A stretch of 64,000 bases of DNA, taken from Nonomuraea candida (GTDB taxonomy: Bacteria > Actinomycetota > Actinomycetes > Streptosporangiales > Streptosporangiaceae). Location: the NCBI RefSeq assembly GCF_000725485.1, contig NZ_KL647034.1, forward strand, positions 1 through 64,000, written 5' to 3'. Positions 7,334-15,900 of the stretch are shown here, piece after piece. Both the position numbers and the translations under genes were made by a program. The notes under the pieces were generated by a model. The model searched no databases, was not told where the DNA came from, and was given only the letters and a program-made list of their open reading frames with translations. How positions within the stretch are numbered: position 1 is the first letter of the stretch; each line of letters starts with the position of its first letter.

Positions 7334-8410
7334 ATGCCTGTGACCGCTGAGAACCTGTCTGTTCCTGCTGCCGAGCTGATGATCGTGGGCCACTACGACA
7401 AGGCGCCCGGCTACGCCACGCGCCGGCCCGGCGGGTCGCCGAGCTGGTTGTTGCTGTGGACCGAGGCGGGCGCGGGGGTGGTGACGCAGGGCGGGGCGTC
7501 GTTCGAGGTGGGGGCCGGGGATCTGGCGGTGCTGGGGGCGGGGGAGGCCCAGCACTACCGGGTGGCGCCGGGGGCGGGGCGGTGGCGGTTCTGGTGGGTG
7601 CACTTCCAGCCGCGCGCCTCCTGGACGGGCCGGCTGGCGCCGTACGCCAGGGGCGGTGGGTGTCATCTGGTGGCGGGCGTGCCGGGCACGGTGCACGAGC
7701 GGATCGACCTGGCCTTCCAGCGGGCGCTCCGGGACGCCCGCTGGACCCCCGACGCCTCGCCCTCCGCCAGGCCCTCCGCCGGGCCCTCCGCCGGGCCCTC
7801 CGCCGGGCCCTCCGCCGGGTCCTCCGCCGGGTCCTCCGCCGGGTCCTCCGCCGGGTCCGGCGACCCGCCTCCTGCGGGCTCCGCCGTCCCGGGCTCCGCC
7901 ACGGGTTCCGCCACGGGCTCTGCCGTCCCGGGTTCCGCCGCGAGGGCGGGCGGGGCGGCGCGGGTGCCGGCCGTGGTGGTGGGCGGGGCGGCGCGGGAGC
8001 TGGTCATGGGGGCCGTGGAGGAGGTGCTGGTGCTGGCCACCGCCACCGTACGGCCCGGCGGGGGGAGGGGCGAGGAGGGGGACGAGCGGGTGCGCAGGGT
8101 CCTGGCGATCATCGCGGCCGAGCCGGGCGCGCCGCACTCGGTCGCCTCGCTCGCCCGCGCCGTCGCCCTGTCGCCCTCCCGGCTGGCCCACCTGTTCGCC
8201 GAGGAGACCGGGCAGACGCCGATGCGGGCGGTCCGCAGGGCGCGGGTGCGCCACGCCGCCGGCCTGCTGGAGGTCACCGACCTGGACGTCGGCCAGGTGG
8301 CGGCGGCCTCGGGCTTCGTCAGCCCGTTCCACTTCAGCCGCGCCTTCAGGAAGGAGTACGGACTGCCGCCCCGCGACTACCGCGCCCGCCTGCGACCCCC
8401 GCCCGCCTGA
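7334..8410 (+). CDS. AraC-family transcriptional regulator
   Basis: 358 aa. The N-terminal 100 residues form an AraC-type cupin sensing domain (WLLLWTEAGAGVVTQG, WRFWWVHFQPR). The C-terminal 100 residues (about 256-355) carry two helix-turn-helix motifs ending in SGFVSPFHFSRAFRKEYG. The linker, roughly residues 142-180, is expanded by PSAG/SSAG repeats that come from a 12-bp DNA minisatellite. The protein is therefore longer than the usual 280-300 aa. It is divergent from the PhyH gene, its probable target. The stop region is repeated four times. Confidence 0.93.
   Translation: MPVTAENLSVPAAELMIVGHYDKAPGYATRRPGGSPSWLLLWTEAGAGVVTQGGASFEVGAGDLAVLGAGEAQHYRVAPGAGRWRFWWVHFQPRASWTGRLAPYARGGGCHLVAGVPGTVHERIDLAFQRALRDARWTPDASPSARPSAGPSAGPSAGPSAGSSAGSSAGSSAGSGDPPPAGSAVPGSATGSATGSAVPGSAARAGGAARVPAVVVGGAARELVMGAVEEVLVLATATVRPGGGRGEEGDERVRRVLAIIAAEPGAPHSVASLARAVALSPSRLAHLFAEETGQTPMRAVRRARVRHAAGLLEVTDLDVGQVAAASGFVSPFHFSRAFRKEYGLPPRDYRARLRPPPA
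7758..7857. repeat. In-frame 12-bp minisatellite in the AraC gene
   Basis: About eight copies of CCCTCCGCCGGG / TCCTCCGCCGGG in a row encode PSAG then SSAG units in the interdomain linker. Two homogenised blocks (CCC-type, then TCC-type) suggest stepwise expansion. Confidence 0.9.
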
Positions 8411-8451
8411 TCCCGCCCGCCTGACCCGCCCGCCTGACCCCGCCCGCCTGA
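8401..8451. repeat. Four tandem copies of the AraC-gene stop region
   Basis: GCCCGCCTGA occurs at 8401-8410 (true stop), 8415-8424, 8428-8437 and 8442-8451. Spacings are 14, 13 and 14 bp, so the extra TGA codons fall in two frames. Confidence 0.9.
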
Positions 8452-8473
8452 CCCTGGACGTGCTCGTGCCGGG

Positions 8474-9628
8474 TCAGCGGGTGACCGGGAGGGGGCCCTT
8501 GTCGGGGGTGAAGAGCTGTTCGTCCAGGTGCTCCACCGCGTAGTCGATGGCCCCCATGACCACGCACTCGTCGCCCAGCGTGGACGCGCGCACCTCCGGC
8601 ATCCGCATGCACTTGCGCTCCAGCCGCGCCCGCAGCCGGTCGAGCAGCACGTCGGCCGAGCGCGAGAACCCGCCCCCGAGCACCACCATCTGCGGGTCCA
8701 GGATGAGGACCATCGCCGCCGCGCCCACCGCGAGATCGTCGACGTAGCGCTCGACCGCCTCGATCGCGACCGGGTCGCCGTCGCGGGCGGCGGACAGGGT
8801 GTGGCCGGCCGCGTCCTCGGGCGGGGTGCCCGCGGGCACCGACGCGCACGTGTTCAGGTGCTCGGGGGCGTCGAACCAGCGGGCCTCCGGCAGCATCGAG
8901 ATCTCGCCGGCCGCCGCGCCGAAGCCCCTGTGCACCTTGCCGCCGAGCATGATGCCGGCCCCCATCCGCCGCCCGACGTGCAGGAAGACCACGTCGTTGG
9001 CGCCCCTGGCGACGCCCCGCCTGCTCTCGGCCATGGCGGCCAGGCGGCTGTCGTTCTCGATGAGCACCTGGCAGGGGAACATCCGGCCGAGCTCGCCCGC
9101 CAGGTCGAGGTCACGCCAGGCGGGCACGGCGGCGGAGTAGATGACGCGGCCCTCGATGTCGATGACGCCGATGGTGCCGACCGCGATGAGCCACAGGTCC
9201 TCCATCCGGGTGCGGCTGAGCGTGAGGCAGCCGGTGACCGCGCGTTCGATGGCGACCAGGCGGTCGGCGAGCGGGGCGTCGAGGCTCACCGGCTGCCGGG
9301 TCTCGGCGAGGACCCGGCCGTCGAGGTCGGACAGGGCGGCGCGGATGTTGTGACCCCCTATGTCCACCCCCACCAGGTGGCCGCTGTCGGCGCGAAAGCG
9401 GTAGCGGCGGGCCGGCCGGCCCATGGTGCCCTGGCTCGGGGGCACCTCCTCCACCCAGCCGAGCGCCATGAGCTCGGCGGTGACCTCCTTCATGGACGGG
9501 CGGGACAGGCCGGTGCGCTCGGCCAGCGCCGACAGGGTGAGCGGCCCGGACCCGCGCAGCTCGCGGATCGCGGTCAGCGAGTTGAGCTGCCGCAGCCGGG
9601 AGAGGTCGCCGCCGCGTAGGTCCGCCAT
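8474..9628 (-). CDS. ROK-family transcriptional repressor
   Basis: 384 aa from the ATG at 9628, chosen because AAGGA lies eight bases upstream; a TTG 33 bp earlier has no such site. Residues 15-75 form a MarR-like winged helix (LSALAERTGLSRPSMKEV). The rest is the ROK sugar-kinase fold with the phosphate loop VGVDIGGHNIRAAL. The zinc-binding CxCGxxGCxE motif of most ROK proteins is absent; its position reads EHLNTCASVP. The gene is divergent from the glycan operon starting at 9808, so it is probably that operon's sugar-responsive repressor. Confidence 0.92.
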   Translation of the reverse strand: MADLRGGDLSRLRQLNSLTAIRELRGSGPLTLSALAERTGLSRPSMKEVTAELMALGWVEEVPPSQGTMGRPARRYRFRADSGHLVGVDIGGHNIRAALSDLDGRVLAETRQPVSLDAPLADRLVAIERAVTGCLTLSRTRMEDLWLIAVGTIGVIDIEGRVIYSAAVPAWRDLDLAGELGRMFPCQVLIENDSRLAAMAESRRGVARGANDVVFLHVGRRMGAGIMLGGKVHRGFGAAAGEISMLPEARWFDAPEHLNTCASVPAGTPPEDAAGHTLSAARDGDPVAIEAVERYVDDLAVGAAAMVLILDPQMVVLGGGFSRSADVLLDRLRARLERKCMRMPEVRASTLGDECVVMGAIDYAVEHLDEQLFTPDKGPLPVTR

Positions 9629-9737
9629 GGCCGTCCTTAAGTAGGTCTCCTCTGTAATCAAGAATTATGCCAGCGCCGAGCCGCTGGGCGCGCCCCTCTC
9701 CCACCGGCATTTGCCGCGAAGTCCAGGAAATCGGGCG

Positions 9738-9767
9738 TTGACCCTCCGGAAGCGTCGGTGCTACTAA
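9738..9767 (+). promoter_or_regulatory. Sigma70-type promoter of the glycan operon
   Basis: TTGACC (9738-9743), an 18-nt spacer and TACTAA (9762-9767) lie about 40 nt upstream of the ATG at 9808, in the 179-bp gap shared with the divergent ROK gene. The gap is AT-rich for this genome and also holds TAAT-N5-ATTA (about 9654-9666), a possible ROK operator. Confidence 0.7.
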
Positions 9768-9807
9768 TGAAGCGCTCCTTCGTAAGTGCTGAGGAAATGA
9801 GGGACTG

Positions 9808-11109
9808 ATGCCGTTCGCGGACGTCGGCGAGATCAGGTGCGAGCCCGGACGGGCCCGGGTGTTCGAGCACGGCTGGCAGTCCTGGAGTCCCACGGGCAGC
9901 TACCGCTGGGACGACACGCCGCCCCGCCCCGCCACCGAGACCATCCAGGTCCTCGCCTACCGCCCGGAGACCCCCATTCCGGACGGGACCTTCCAGGGGG
10001 AGGGGCTGCTCGCGGTCGAGCCGGGTGACGGCTCGGTCGAGCTGTGGTCGGCGCCCGACCCGCTCACCGTGCCCTCGATCCGGGTCCGGCAGGAGCGGGG
10101 CCGGCTGGTCGTCTCGGCCGACGGCCCCGTACGCCACCACCGCTCGGAGGCCGGCCTCGGCCGGGCGCTGCGCGACTGGGCCGCCTCCCTGGCCCCCGGA
10201 CGGGACTTCCCGGCCGTGCCGCCCATGTGGTGCACCTGGTACGGCTACTGGGACAAGGTCACCGACGCCGACGTCCTGGAGAACCTCGCGCTCTCGGAGC
10301 GGCTCGGCCTGGGCGCCGACATGTTCCTCATCGACGACGGCTACGAGGCCGAGATCGGCGACTGGCTGGAGATCAGGCCCGGCTTCGGCTCGCTGCGGCG
10401 GGCCGTGGACGCCGTGACGGACGCGGGCCGGCGGGCCGGGATCTGGATCTCACCGTTCCTCGTCGGGCGCCGCTCCCGCGTCTTCCGCGAGCACCCCGAC
10501 TGGCTGGTCGGCGGCGCGTACGCGGGCCACATGTGGGACCAGGAGCTGGCCGTGCTCGACGTCACCCACCCCGACGCCGCCGCGCACCTGGTGCACGTCT
10601 TCGAGACGCTCGCGCGGATGGGGATCACCCACTTCAAGCTCGACTACCTGTACGCCGGCGCGCTGGCGGGCAGGCGGCACGAGGACCTCGACCCGATCGC
10701 CGCCTACCGCCTGGGCCTGGAGCTGATCCGCCGGGGCGCCGGCGCCGGGGCCACGCTGCACGGCAGCGGCGCGCCGATGCTGCCCAGCATCGGCCTGATC
10801 GACGTCATGCGGGTCAGCCCCGACATTGCCCCGACCCTGCACCCGCGATCGGGCGACATCAGCCAGCCCTCCCAGCTCGGGGCCCGCCTCACCGGCGCCG
10901 CCCGCGAGTTCCTGCACGCCCGCTGGTGGGTGAACGACCCCGACTGCATCATCGTGCGGCCCGAGGTGGAGGCCCGGGAGGAATGGGCCGCGCACATCGA
11001 GGGCACGGGCGGGCTGCGCGGGGCGAGCGACCCGATCGCCTCCCTCGACGCGTGGGGCCTGGAGACGACCAGGCGGCTCATGGTGCCGACGGCGACGGAT
11101 CCGTCGTGA
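9808..11109 (+). CDS. GH36-like alpha-galactosidase
   Basis: 433-aa retaining glycosidase of the GH36/melibiase type, without a signal peptide and therefore cytoplasmic. The barrel motifs are clear: WCTWYGYWDKV, DMFLIDDGYE, GIWISPFLVG, the nucleophile Asp279 in FKLDYLY and the probable acid/base Asp339 in RVSPDIAP. At 433 aa it is much shorter than classical GH36 enzymes (about 700), lacking most of the N-terminal beta-sandwich. It is the first gene of a seven-gene operon, so it probably trims the imported sugar. The next gene overlaps its stop (GTGA). Confidence 0.88.
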   Translation: MPFADVGEIRCEPGRARVFEHGWQSWSPTGSYRWDDTPPRPATETIQVLAYRPETPIPDGTFQGEGLLAVEPGDGSVELWSAPDPLTVPSIRVRQERGRLVVSADGPVRHHRSEAGLGRALRDWAASLAPGRDFPAVPPMWCTWYGYWDKVTDADVLENLALSERLGLGADMFLIDDGYEAEIGDWLEIRPGFGSLRRAVDAVTDAGRRAGIWISPFLVGRRSRVFREHPDWLVGGAYAGHMWDQELAVLDVTHPDAAAHLVHVFETLARMGITHFKLDYLYAGALAGRRHEDLDPIAAYRLGLELIRRGAGAGATLHGSGAPMLPSIGLIDVMRVSPDIAPTLHPRSGDISQPSQLGARLTGAAREFLHARWWVNDPDCIIVRPEVEAREEWAAHIEGTGGLRGASDPIASLDAWGLETTRRLMVPTATDPS

Positions 11110-12188
11110 CAGGCAACCGCAGCACCGGCAGCCCCCGCAGCACCGGCAACGCAAGCAGCACCGGCAGCTCCAGCAGCACCGGCAACAGCGTCATGACCGG
11201 CGATACTGCCGGGACCGGCCCGGCACGTGATCACGCCGGTGGGGCCCCGGCTCCCGGCGACGGCGGGGCGCGGGCGGAGTCGCCGCGCGGCCACGCCGCC
11301 GGGCCGCGGCGCAGGCGGCTGGGCGACGCCTGGCACGCCTACCTGTTCATCGCGCCGAGCCTGTTCGGCGTGCTGGCGTTCCTGCTGGTGCCCATGCTCA
11401 TCGTGATCGTGCTGAGCCTGTTCGACTGGGAGCTGCTGTCCGCCCCCGAGTTCGTCGGCCTCGACAACTACGCCCGCCTGGCGGCCGACGGGGAGACGTG
11501 GCACTCGCTCTGGGTGACCGTCGCCTACGTCCTGCTCTGCATCCCCCTGCAGACCGCGCTGGCCCTGGGCCTGGCGATGCTGCTCAACCGGCGGATCAAG
11601 GGCGTGCGGTTCTACCGGTCGCTGTTCGTGGTCCCGTGGATGGCCACGCCGATCGTGCTCGGGCTCATCTGGAACTGGATCTTCGACCCGCGCGACGGCG
11701 CGCTCAACGGCGCGCTCGCGCTGGTGGGGATCACCGGGCCGGACTGGCTGTCCGACCGGGCCTGGGCGCTGCCGGCCGTCGCGCTGGTCAGCGTCTGGCA
11801 GCACACCGGCTACAACATGCTGTTCTTCCTGGCCGGGCTGCAGGGCATCCCGAAGGAGCTGCACGACGCGGCCGAGACCGACGGCGCGACCGCGGCGCAG
11901 CGGTTCTGGAAGGTGACGCTGCCGCTGCTCAACCCGACGATGTTCTTCGTCACCGTGACGAACCTGATCGGCGCCTTCCAGGTGTTCGACACCGTGTACG
12001 CGATGACGAACGGCGGCCCCGGCCGCAGCACCGAGGTGCTCAACTTCAGGATCTTCGAGACCGCGTTCAAGCAGTTCGACTTCGGTTACGCCGCCACGCT
12101 GTCCACGCTGCTCTTCGTGATCATTTTCCTGGTGACGGTGGTGCAGGTCCGGTTCTTCGGCAAGCGCACCACCTACGACCTGAGCTGA
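11106..12188 (+). CDS. Carbohydrate ABC transporter permease, MalF type, with repetitive N-terminus
   Basis: CUT1 permease with the EAA loop (DAAETDGATAAQRF) near residue 252 and six hydrophobic segments from about residue 78. If translation starts at the GTG overlapping the GH36 stop, the protein is 360 aa and begins with about 75 hydrophilic residues. These include repeated STG-containing units (NRSTGSPRSTGNASSTG) encoded by imperfect 21-bp repeats. An internal ATG at 11193 would give 331 aa. MalF-type permeases usually have 25-40 residues before the first helix, so the extension is unusual. The overlap favours the GTG. Confidence 0.9.
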   Translation: MTGNRSTGSPRSTGNASSTGSSSSTGNSVMTGDTAGTGPARDHAGGAPAPGDGGARAESPRGHAAGPRRRRLGDAWHAYLFIAPSLFGVLAFLLVPMLIVIVLSLFDWELLSAPEFVGLDNYARLAADGETWHSLWVTVAYVLLCIPLQTALALGLAMLLNRRIKGVRFYRSLFVVPWMATPIVLGLIWNWIFDPRDGALNGALALVGITGPDWLSDRAWALPAVALVSVWQHTGYNMLFFLAGLQGIPKELHDAAETDGATAAQRFWKVTLPLLNPTMFFVTVTNLIGAFQVFDTVYAMTNGGPGRSTEVLNFRIFETAFKQFDFGYAATLSTLLFVIIFLVTVVQVRFFGKRTTYDLS

Positions 12189-12194
12189 GAAGGC

Positions 12195-13004
12195 ATGACC
12201 AAGCGCATCCTGCTCTACGCCACGCTCGCCGTCGGCGCGTTCGTCTCCGTCTTCCCCTACCTGCTCGTCGTGCTGACCGCGTTCAAGACGCAGGCGCAGC
12301 TCAGCTCGACCCCGCCGTGGCTGCCGGGGCTGCCGCCGACCGCGGACAACCTGGCCGAGATGCTCGGGGGCGACTTCCCGCGCTTCATCCTCAACACGGC
12401 CGTGATGACCGCGCTGCTGACGGCCGGGCAGCTGGTGTTCACCACCTTCGCCGCGTACGCGTTCGCGCGGCTGCGCTTCCGCGGCAGGGACGTGCTGTTC
12501 TGGCTGTTCGTGGCCACGATGATGGTGCCGAGCGCGGTCACCATGATCCCGCTGTTCCTCATCATGCGGGAGCTGGACCTGGTCAACACCTGGTACGGCC
12601 TGCTCGCGCCGTACGTGCTCGGCACCCCGTACGGGATCTTCCTCATGCGGCAGTTCTTCAAGAGCCTGCCCGCGGGGCTGGAGGAGGCGGCGCGCATCGA
12701 CGGGGCGGGGTCGCTGACGATCCTGCTGCGCGTCATGCTGCCGCTCTGCCGCCCGGCCCTCGGCACCCTCGCGATCATCACGGTCATCTCGTCGTGGAAC
12801 AGCTTCCTGTGGCCGCTCATCATCACCAGCGGCGACGACACCAAGGTCATCACCGTCGCGATCGCCACGCTCAAGGACGGCATCGGCGTGGACTACCACC
12901 TCATGATGGCCGGCAGCCTGATCGCGCTGGCGCCGATGGTGGCGATCTTCATCTTCTTCCAGAAGTACATCGTCAGGTCGGTGGTCCTCACCGGCCTCAA
13001 GTAA
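12195..13004 (+). CDS. Carbohydrate ABC transporter permease, MalG type
   Basis: 269-aa partner of the preceding permease, starting six bp after its stop. The EAA loop (EEAARIDGAGSL) sits near residue 162. Together with the binding protein that follows it forms a CUT1 importer with no dedicated ATPase gene; a shared MsiK-like ATPase encoded elsewhere is assumed. Confidence 0.94.
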   Translation: MTKRILLYATLAVGAFVSVFPYLLVVLTAFKTQAQLSSTPPWLPGLPPTADNLAEMLGGDFPRFILNTAVMTALLTAGQLVFTTFAAYAFARLRFRGRDVLFWLFVATMMVPSAVTMIPLFLIMRELDLVNTWYGLLAPYVLGTPYGIFLMRQFFKSLPAGLEEAARIDGAGSLTILLRVMLPLCRPALGTLAIITVISSWNSFLWPLIITSGDDTKVITVAIATLKDGIGVDYHLMMAGSLIALAPMVAIFIFFQKYIVRSVVLTGLK

Positions 13005-13017
13005 AAGAGGTCAGCCG

Positions 13018-14334
13018 ATGCGCAAGAACCCCCCGATGCGCCGGGCCCTGCTCACCACCGCCGCCCTGCTCGCCCCCGTGCTCGCGCTCACCGCGTGCGG
13101 CTCGGGCGGCGGGGGCGGCGAGCCGGAGAAGGTCACCCTGACCTACCGGCTCTGGGACGACCAGCAGAAGGCCGGCTACGAGAAGGTGATGGCGGCCTTC
13201 GAGAAGGCCAACCCGGGCATCGACGTGCAGATCGAGCTGCTGCCGTTCGACCAGTACTGGACGAAGCTCACCGCCGACGCGGTGGCCGGCACCGCGCCGG
13301 ACGTGTTCTGGATGACGCCCACCCAGTTCCCCGAGTACGTGACCAAGGGCATCCTGACCCCCGTCCAGGTCGACACCGCCAAGTACCACCGGACCGTCGT
13401 CGACTCCTTCACCTACGAGGGCAAGCTCTACGGCGTCCCGAAGGACTGGGGCATCGTCGGCCTGCTCTACAACAAGGACCTGTTCAAGAAGGCCGGGGTC
13501 GAGATGCCGGACAAGCTCACCTGGTCGGCGGACGGCACCGGCACCCTGCTCGACACGGCCCGCAAGCTCACCGTGGACGAGGCCGGCAAGCACCCCGGCG
13601 AGTCCGGCTTCGACCCGGCCAAGGTCAAGACGTACGGCTTCGCCTCCTGGAACCACTACCAGACCCAGTGGATGAACTGGGTGGTCTCCAACGGCGGCAA
13701 GCTGGTGGACAAGCCGTTCGGCACGTACGCCTTCAACGACCCGGCCGCCGTGCAGGCCCTGCAGTTCGGCGTGGACCTGGTCAACAAGCACCACGTCTCC
13801 CCGCCCGCCACCCAGACCAACCCGCCCACCGGCAAGGTCACCGACATGTTCAAGGCGGGCCAGATCGCCATGTTCCCCGCCAACAACGCGCTGCTGCCGT
13901 TCGTGGCCCCCGAGGCGACGTTCGAGGTGGGCGTCGCGCCCATGCCGGAGGGCCCGCAGGGCCGCGCGGTCAACCTCAACGGCCTGGCCGAGGCCGTCTA
14001 CGCCAAGAGCGACCACCCCGAGGAGGCCATGAAGCTGGCCGCCTACCTCGGCACCGAGGAGCCGCAGAAGCTGATGGCCGACGGCGGCTACGTCCTCCCC
14101 GCGCACAACGGGCTGTCGCAGGGCTACGTGGACTTCTGGAAGGCGAAGAAGGTCGACGTGACGCCGTTCGTGGAGCAGGCCGAGGGCACCACCTTCCCCC
14201 TGCCGATCACCACCGGCTTCACGGGCTTCGAGACAAAGCTCAACCAGATCTTCAACGAGATGTACCTCGGTGAACTCACTCCGCAACAGGCGGCCGACCA
14301 GGCTGTCGCCGAAGGCAACGCGACCGTCAAGTGA
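13018..14334 (+). CDS. Carbohydrate ABC transporter substrate-binding lipoprotein
   Basis: 438-aa extracellular binding protein. The signal peptide ends in the lipobox LTAC (Cys near residue 26), so the mature protein is lipid-anchored and starts with a Gly-rich linker. The body has the extracellular sugar-binding fold (FDQYWTKLTADAVAGTAPDV, GLLYNKDLFKKAG). It delivers the substrate to the two permeases encoded immediately upstream. Its neighbours suggest an alpha-galactosyl and/or N-acetylhexosaminyl oligosaccharide (inference). Confidence 0.94.
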   Translation: MRKNPPMRRALLTTAALLAPVLALTACGSGGGGGEPEKVTLTYRLWDDQQKAGYEKVMAAFEKANPGIDVQIELLPFDQYWTKLTADAVAGTAPDVFWMTPTQFPEYVTKGILTPVQVDTAKYHRTVVDSFTYEGKLYGVPKDWGIVGLLYNKDLFKKAGVEMPDKLTWSADGTGTLLDTARKLTVDEAGKHPGESGFDPAKVKTYGFASWNHYQTQWMNWVVSNGGKLVDKPFGTYAFNDPAAVQALQFGVDLVNKHHVSPPATQTNPPTGKVTDMFKAGQIAMFPANNALLPFVAPEATFEVGVAPMPEGPQGRAVNLNGLAEAVYAKSDHPEEAMKLAAYLGTEEPQKLMADGGYVLPAHNGLSQGYVDFWKAKKVDVTPFVEQAEGTTFPLPITTGFTGFETKLNQIFNEMYLGELTPQQAADQAVAEGNATVK

Positions 14335-14342
14335 GGACCCCC

Positions 14343-15887
14343 ATGATCACCCGGCGTTCACTGCTCGCCGGGGGAGCCGGCCTGGGCCTGTCCGCCGCGC
14401 TGGGGGCCACCCCGGCGCGCGCGGCGGCCCGCCGCACCCCCCTGTCCGACCCCTTCCAGCTCGGCGTCGCCTCCGGCGAGCCCACGCACGACGGCGTGGT
14501 GCTCTGGACGCGGCTGGCCATGGACCCCACCGCGCCCGACGGCTTCGGCGGCGTGCCGGACCGGCCCGTGCCCGTCCACTGGCAGCTCGCCAAGGACGAG
14601 AACTTCCGGCACGTCGTGCGCGGCGGCATCACGATGGCCCGCCGCGAGGCGGCCCACAGCGTGCACGTCGAGCTCGACGGGCTCGACCCCGGCGCCGAGT
14701 ACTTCTACCGCTTCAAGGCCGAGAGCGAGATCAGCCCCGTCGGCCGCACCCTCACCGCGCCCGCCCCCGGCGCCCGGAGCAGGGCGCTGAACCTGTCGTT
14801 CACCTCCTGCGCCGACTACCAGGCCGGCTGGTTCACGCCGTACCGCAGGATGGCCGAGGACCAGCCCGACCTGATCGCCTTCCTTGGCGACTACATCTAC
14901 GAGTACGGCGACTACAAGTACCCCGTCCGCGACCAGGCCGGCGGCGAATGCCTCGACCTGGCCGGCTACCGCCTGCGCCACGCCCAGCACAAGGCCGACC
15001 CCGAGTCGCAGCTCGCCCACGCCATCGCCCCCTGGGTGGTGGTCTGGGACGACCACGACATCGAGAACGGCTGGGCCGGCGACGTGCCCGAGCAGCCCGA
15101 CCCGCCGTTCCTCAAGCGCCGGGCCGAGGCGTTCCAGGCGTACTACGAGAACATGCCGCTGCGCCGCGCCCAGAAGCCGGACGGGGCCGCGCTCCGGCTC
15201 TACCGCAGCATCCGGTGGGGCGAGGTCGCCAACCTGCACCTGCTCGACACCCGCCAGTACCGCGACCTGTACGCCTGCACCGGCAGGAGCGGCACGGTCG
15301 GCCCCGACTGCGTGCAGCGCTTCGAGCCCAACAGGACGATGCTCGGCCGCGAGCAGGAGGCGTGGCTGGACGACCGGCTCAGGAGCTCGCGCGCCACCTG
15401 GGACCTGCTCGGCCAGCAGGTCTTCTTCATGGAGATGGACTGGACCGGCGGCGCGGGCAAGGGCTACTCCAACGAGGGCTGGGACGGCTACGTCGCCTCC
15501 CGCGACCGCCTGACCGCCGCCGTCGACGCCTACCGGCGCAACGCCGTCGTGCTCACCGGCGACGTGCACTCGCACTGGGCCGGCGAGGTCAAGCGCGACT
15601 TCCGCGACCCCGAGTCGAAGTCCGTCGCCGTGGAGCTGGTCACCACCTCGGTCACCAGCGCGGGCAACGGGCTCGACGAGTATCCCGACACGCAGACCCT
15701 GCTCGCCGAGAACCCGCACGTGAAGTTCTTCAACGGCCGCCGCGGCTACGTGCGCACCCGGATCGACCAGCGGGAGATGAAGGTGGACTTCCGCTCGCTC
15801 TCCCGCGTCACCGAGCCCTACGCCCCCGCCTACACCTCCGGCTCCTTCGTCATCGAGCCGGGCGACCCGACGCTCCACCCCGCCTGA
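14343..15887 (+). CDS. Secreted PhoD-like phosphatase/phosphodiesterase
   Basis: 514 aa from the ATG at 14343 (GAGGA eight bases upstream); a GTG at 14331 overlapping the previous stop would add four residues. A twin-arginine signal (TRRSLLAGG) with a hydrophobic stretch ends near ARAAA, so the protein is exported folded. The N-terminal PhoD domain is followed by the metallophosphatase core: FLGDYIYEYGDY, VVWDDHDIENGWAGD and TGDVHSHWAGE. PhoD enzymes are alkaline phosphatases/phosphodiesterases, some acting on teichoic acids. Its place between a sugar-binding protein and GH27 suggests that the target polymer carries phosphate. Confidence 0.93.
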   Translation: MITRRSLLAGGAGLGLSAALGATPARAAARRTPLSDPFQLGVASGEPTHDGVVLWTRLAMDPTAPDGFGGVPDRPVPVHWQLAKDENFRHVVRGGITMARREAAHSVHVELDGLDPGAEYFYRFKAESEISPVGRTLTAPAPGARSRALNLSFTSCADYQAGWFTPYRRMAEDQPDLIAFLGDYIYEYGDYKYPVRDQAGGECLDLAGYRLRHAQHKADPESQLAHAIAPWVVVWDDHDIENGWAGDVPEQPDPPFLKRRAEAFQAYYENMPLRRAQKPDGAALRLYRSIRWGEVANLHLLDTRQYRDLYACTGRSGTVGPDCVQRFEPNRTMLGREQEAWLDDRLRSSRATWDLLGQQVFFMEMDWTGGAGKGYSNEGWDGYVASRDRLTAAVDAYRRNAVVLTGDVHSHWAGEVKRDFRDPESKSVAVELVTTSVTSAGNGLDEYPDTQTLLAENPHVKFFNGRRGYVRTRIDQREMKVDFRSLSRVTEPYAPAYTSGSFVIEPGDPTLHPA

Positions 15888-15900
15888 GGACAGGACCTCC

